Source: an uncultured Rhodocyclaceae bacterium
GTDB lineage: Bacteria > Pseudomonadota > Gammaproteobacteria > Burkholderiales > Rhodocyclaceae
Direction: 5' to 3'
DNA length: 14,528 nt
Assembly: GCA_903950295.1 (NCBI GenBank)
Contig: CAJBAP010000414.1
Span: 1-14,528, forward strand
Part shown: positions 13,135 through 14,528 of the stretch, one piece after another
How positions within the stretch are numbered: the first letter of the stretch is position 1
Layout of the letters: the number at the start of each line of letters is the position of its first letter
The notes under the pieces: generated by a model
What the model was told of the DNA's origin: nothing
Seen by the model: only the letters and a program-made list of their open reading frames with translations
The model's database searches: none
Program-made: the position numbers and the translations under genes

Positions 13135-14528
13135 GTGACAACAAGCAAGGCACCGAAAGCTTCGGCGAAGACTGACGCCACCGTCAAGGCAAACGCAGTA
13201 AAGCCGCGAACCAAGAAGCCCCTTGCTGAAAAATCGGTGGCAGCCAAGTCACCGGGTGTAACGCGCCCACCGAAAAAACTCGCCACCAAAAAGAGCTCCG
13301 GCAAAACCGCATCAAAAGCTGAAGTCAGCACTTCGGTCGACAGCCCGCTTTACTACGTCGGCATCGGCGCCTCGGCGGGCGGCCTGGAGGCACTGCGCCC
13401 TTTTGTCGCCGGCCTGCCTGCCCATGCGAACATGACCTACATCGTGGCGCAGCACATGTCGCCCGACCACCGCAGCCTGATGGTGGAACTGCTGGCGCGC
13501 GAAACCACACTCAAGGTCGCGGAGGCGAGCAATAACCTGCCGCCCCTGGCGGACACCATTTACGTTGCGCCCCCCAATTCCGATGTCACGGTAACCAACG
13601 GCAAGCTGCACGTCAGCAAGCCGACCAATACCGTCGGTCCCAAGCCATCGGTGGACCGCTTCTTCGTGAGCCTGGCCGACGATCAGGAAGACCGCGCCAT
13701 CGGCATCATCCTTTCCGGTACTGGTTCCGACGGTGCCCGTGGCATCAAGGCGATCAAGGCGGCAGGCGGCATTACCATCGCCCAGGAACCGAAGTCAGCC
13801 AAGTACGACAGCATGCCAAACGCGGCCATCCGTGCTGGCGGTGCCGACTTGGTATTGCCGCCGCATGAAATTGCCCACCAGTTGATCGCCATCGTGCAGC
13901 GGCCACGCGCGTTTATCATCGACGATGCCGATGAAGCACCGCCGTCTACCATCCGCGGCATCATCCGCCAGATCGCCGCCCATACCGGGATGGATTTTTC
14001 CAACTACAAGGATGCGACGATTTCACGGCAAGTCCTGCGGCGCATGGCGGCGATGCAGATTCCCAGCCTGGATGCCTACGGCGAACATATCGCCAGGAAT
14101 CGCAAGGAACTGAGCGAGCTGGCGGGTAACTTCCTGATTTGCGTGACCTCGTTCTTCCGTGACCCGGACTCGTTCGAGGCGGTCCGCCGCAACTTGCGCG
14201 AGGTACTGAAGGCCAAGCAGCCGGGTGACGATATCCGGGTCTGGATTCCCGGCTGTGCCACGGGCGAAGAGGTCTATACGGTCGCCATCATCCTGGCCGA
14301 GGAACTCGGCGAATACCGCGACAAATACCGGATTCAGTTGTTTGCCACCGACATCAACAGTGATTCGGTCGCCACGGCCCGGGCCGGTATCTATCCGGAA
14401 GCCGCACTGAGCGAACTCGACAGCAAACTGATTGCCCGTTACTTCACTGCCCAGGACGGCATGTACCGCATCGACCAGAGCCTGCGCGACATGACGCTAT
14501 TTGCGCGCCAGGATCTGGTGCAGGACCC
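13135..14528 (+). CDS. CheB-CheR fusion (methylesterase plus methyltransferase), 3' end beyond window
   Basis: 464 codons are visible from a GTG start. Residues 1-65 are a Lys/Ala/Pro/Thr-rich tail of high positive charge. Residues about 72-260 form a CheB methylesterase with catalytic Ser80 (GIGASAGG), His107 (VAQHMSPDH) and Asp199 (SGTGSDGARG); no receiver domain precedes it. Residues about 270-330 match the CheR N-terminal helical domain (RQVLRRMAAMQI), and from about 333 the SAM-dependent methyltransferase begins with TSFFRDPDSF, the SAM loop IPGCATGEEVYT (371-382) and LFATDINSD (402-410). It reaches the right edge within CheR. Family members usually continue with coiled coil, PAS and sometimes kinase domains, so it may be part of a hybrid signalling protein rather than classical chemotaxis. 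No MCP, CheA or CheW gene is visible. Divergent from the MerR/B12 regulator. Confidence 0.94.
   Translation, partial: MTTSKAPKASAKTDATVKANAVKPRTKKPLAEKSVAAKSPGVTRPPKKLATKKSSGKTASKAEVSTSVDSPLYYVGIGASAGGLEALRPFVAGLPAHANMTYIVAQHMSPDHRSLMVELLARETTLKVAEASNNLPPLADTIYVAPPNSDVTVTNGKLHVSKPTNTVGPKPSVDRFFVSLADDQEDRAIGIILSGTGSDGARGIKAIKAAGGITIAQEPKSAKYDSMPNAAIRAGGADLVLPPHEIAHQLIAIVQRPRAFIIDDADEAPPSTIRGIIRQIAAHTGMDFSNYKDATISRQVLRRMAAMQIPSLDAYGEHIARNRKELSELAGNFLICVTSFFRDPDSFEAVRRNLREVLKAKQPGDDIRVWIPGCATGEEVYTVAIILAEELGEYRDKYRIQLFATDINSDSVATARAGIYPEAALSELDSKLIARYFTAQDGMYRIDQSLRDMTLFARQDLVQD

Noticed and set aside
13005..13331. 108-residue minus-strand frame opposite the CheBR 5' end
   Set aside because: It is antisense to the Lys-rich tail supported by a good Shine-Dalgarno, has no recognisable domain and would cross the divergent promoter region.
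1..14528. CRISPR arrays, tRNA or rRNA genes, insertion sequences, attachment sites
   Set aside because: No regularly spaced repeats, cloverleaf-like sequence, transposase or integrase frame, or target-site duplications were seen on reading both strands.

Overview
The window looks like chromosomal DNA of a GC-rich betaproteobacterium. A Rhodocyclales-type or related facultatively anaerobic/denitrifying lineage is my best guess, inferred from protein style, the order argS / SPOR protein / dsbA / SDR, and the anaerobic ubiquinone genes. No 16S, tRNA, phage, IS or CRISPR sequence is visible. Almost everything is on the minus strand; only the last gene runs on the plus strand. Coding density is very high and no gene-free stretch exceeds about 150 bases.

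Reading the minus strand from right to left: (i) 12086-12988 is a MerR-family regulator with a complete B12-binding signature of the CarH/LitR photoreceptor type. It is divergent from a large CheB-CheR fusion (13135 to the right edge, partial), across a 146-bp region holding an inverted repeat. (ii) 11974 down to 6654 is a tightly packed cluster: argS, SPOR-domain protein, dsbA, SDR oxidoreductase, Cache-GGDEF diguanylate cyclase. Neighbouring genes touch, overlap or lie 14 nt apart. (iii) 6550 down to 2699 is a second cluster, ubiU-ubiV-ubiT-vanZ-like-mazG-like. The first three encode the O2-independent ubiquinone pathway. A perfect FNR-type palindrome sits at -41.5 from the predicted ubiU start point. 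(iv) 2600 to the left edge is an MHYT-PAS hybrid histidine kinase, partial, whose last visible receiver has Tyr in place of the phospho-accepting Asp.

The signalling genes (MHYT kinase, Cache-GGDEF cyclase, B12/MerR regulator, CheBR fusion) and the anaerobically controlled quinone operon suggest a cell adjusting respiration and behaviour to oxygen, light or redox state. That common theme is inference. The items most worth checking are the FNR-type site at the ubi operon, the B12 photoreceptor-like regulator paired with a CheBR fusion, the Asp-to-Tyr receiver, the basic histone-like tail of CheBR, and a short intergenic motif found three times.
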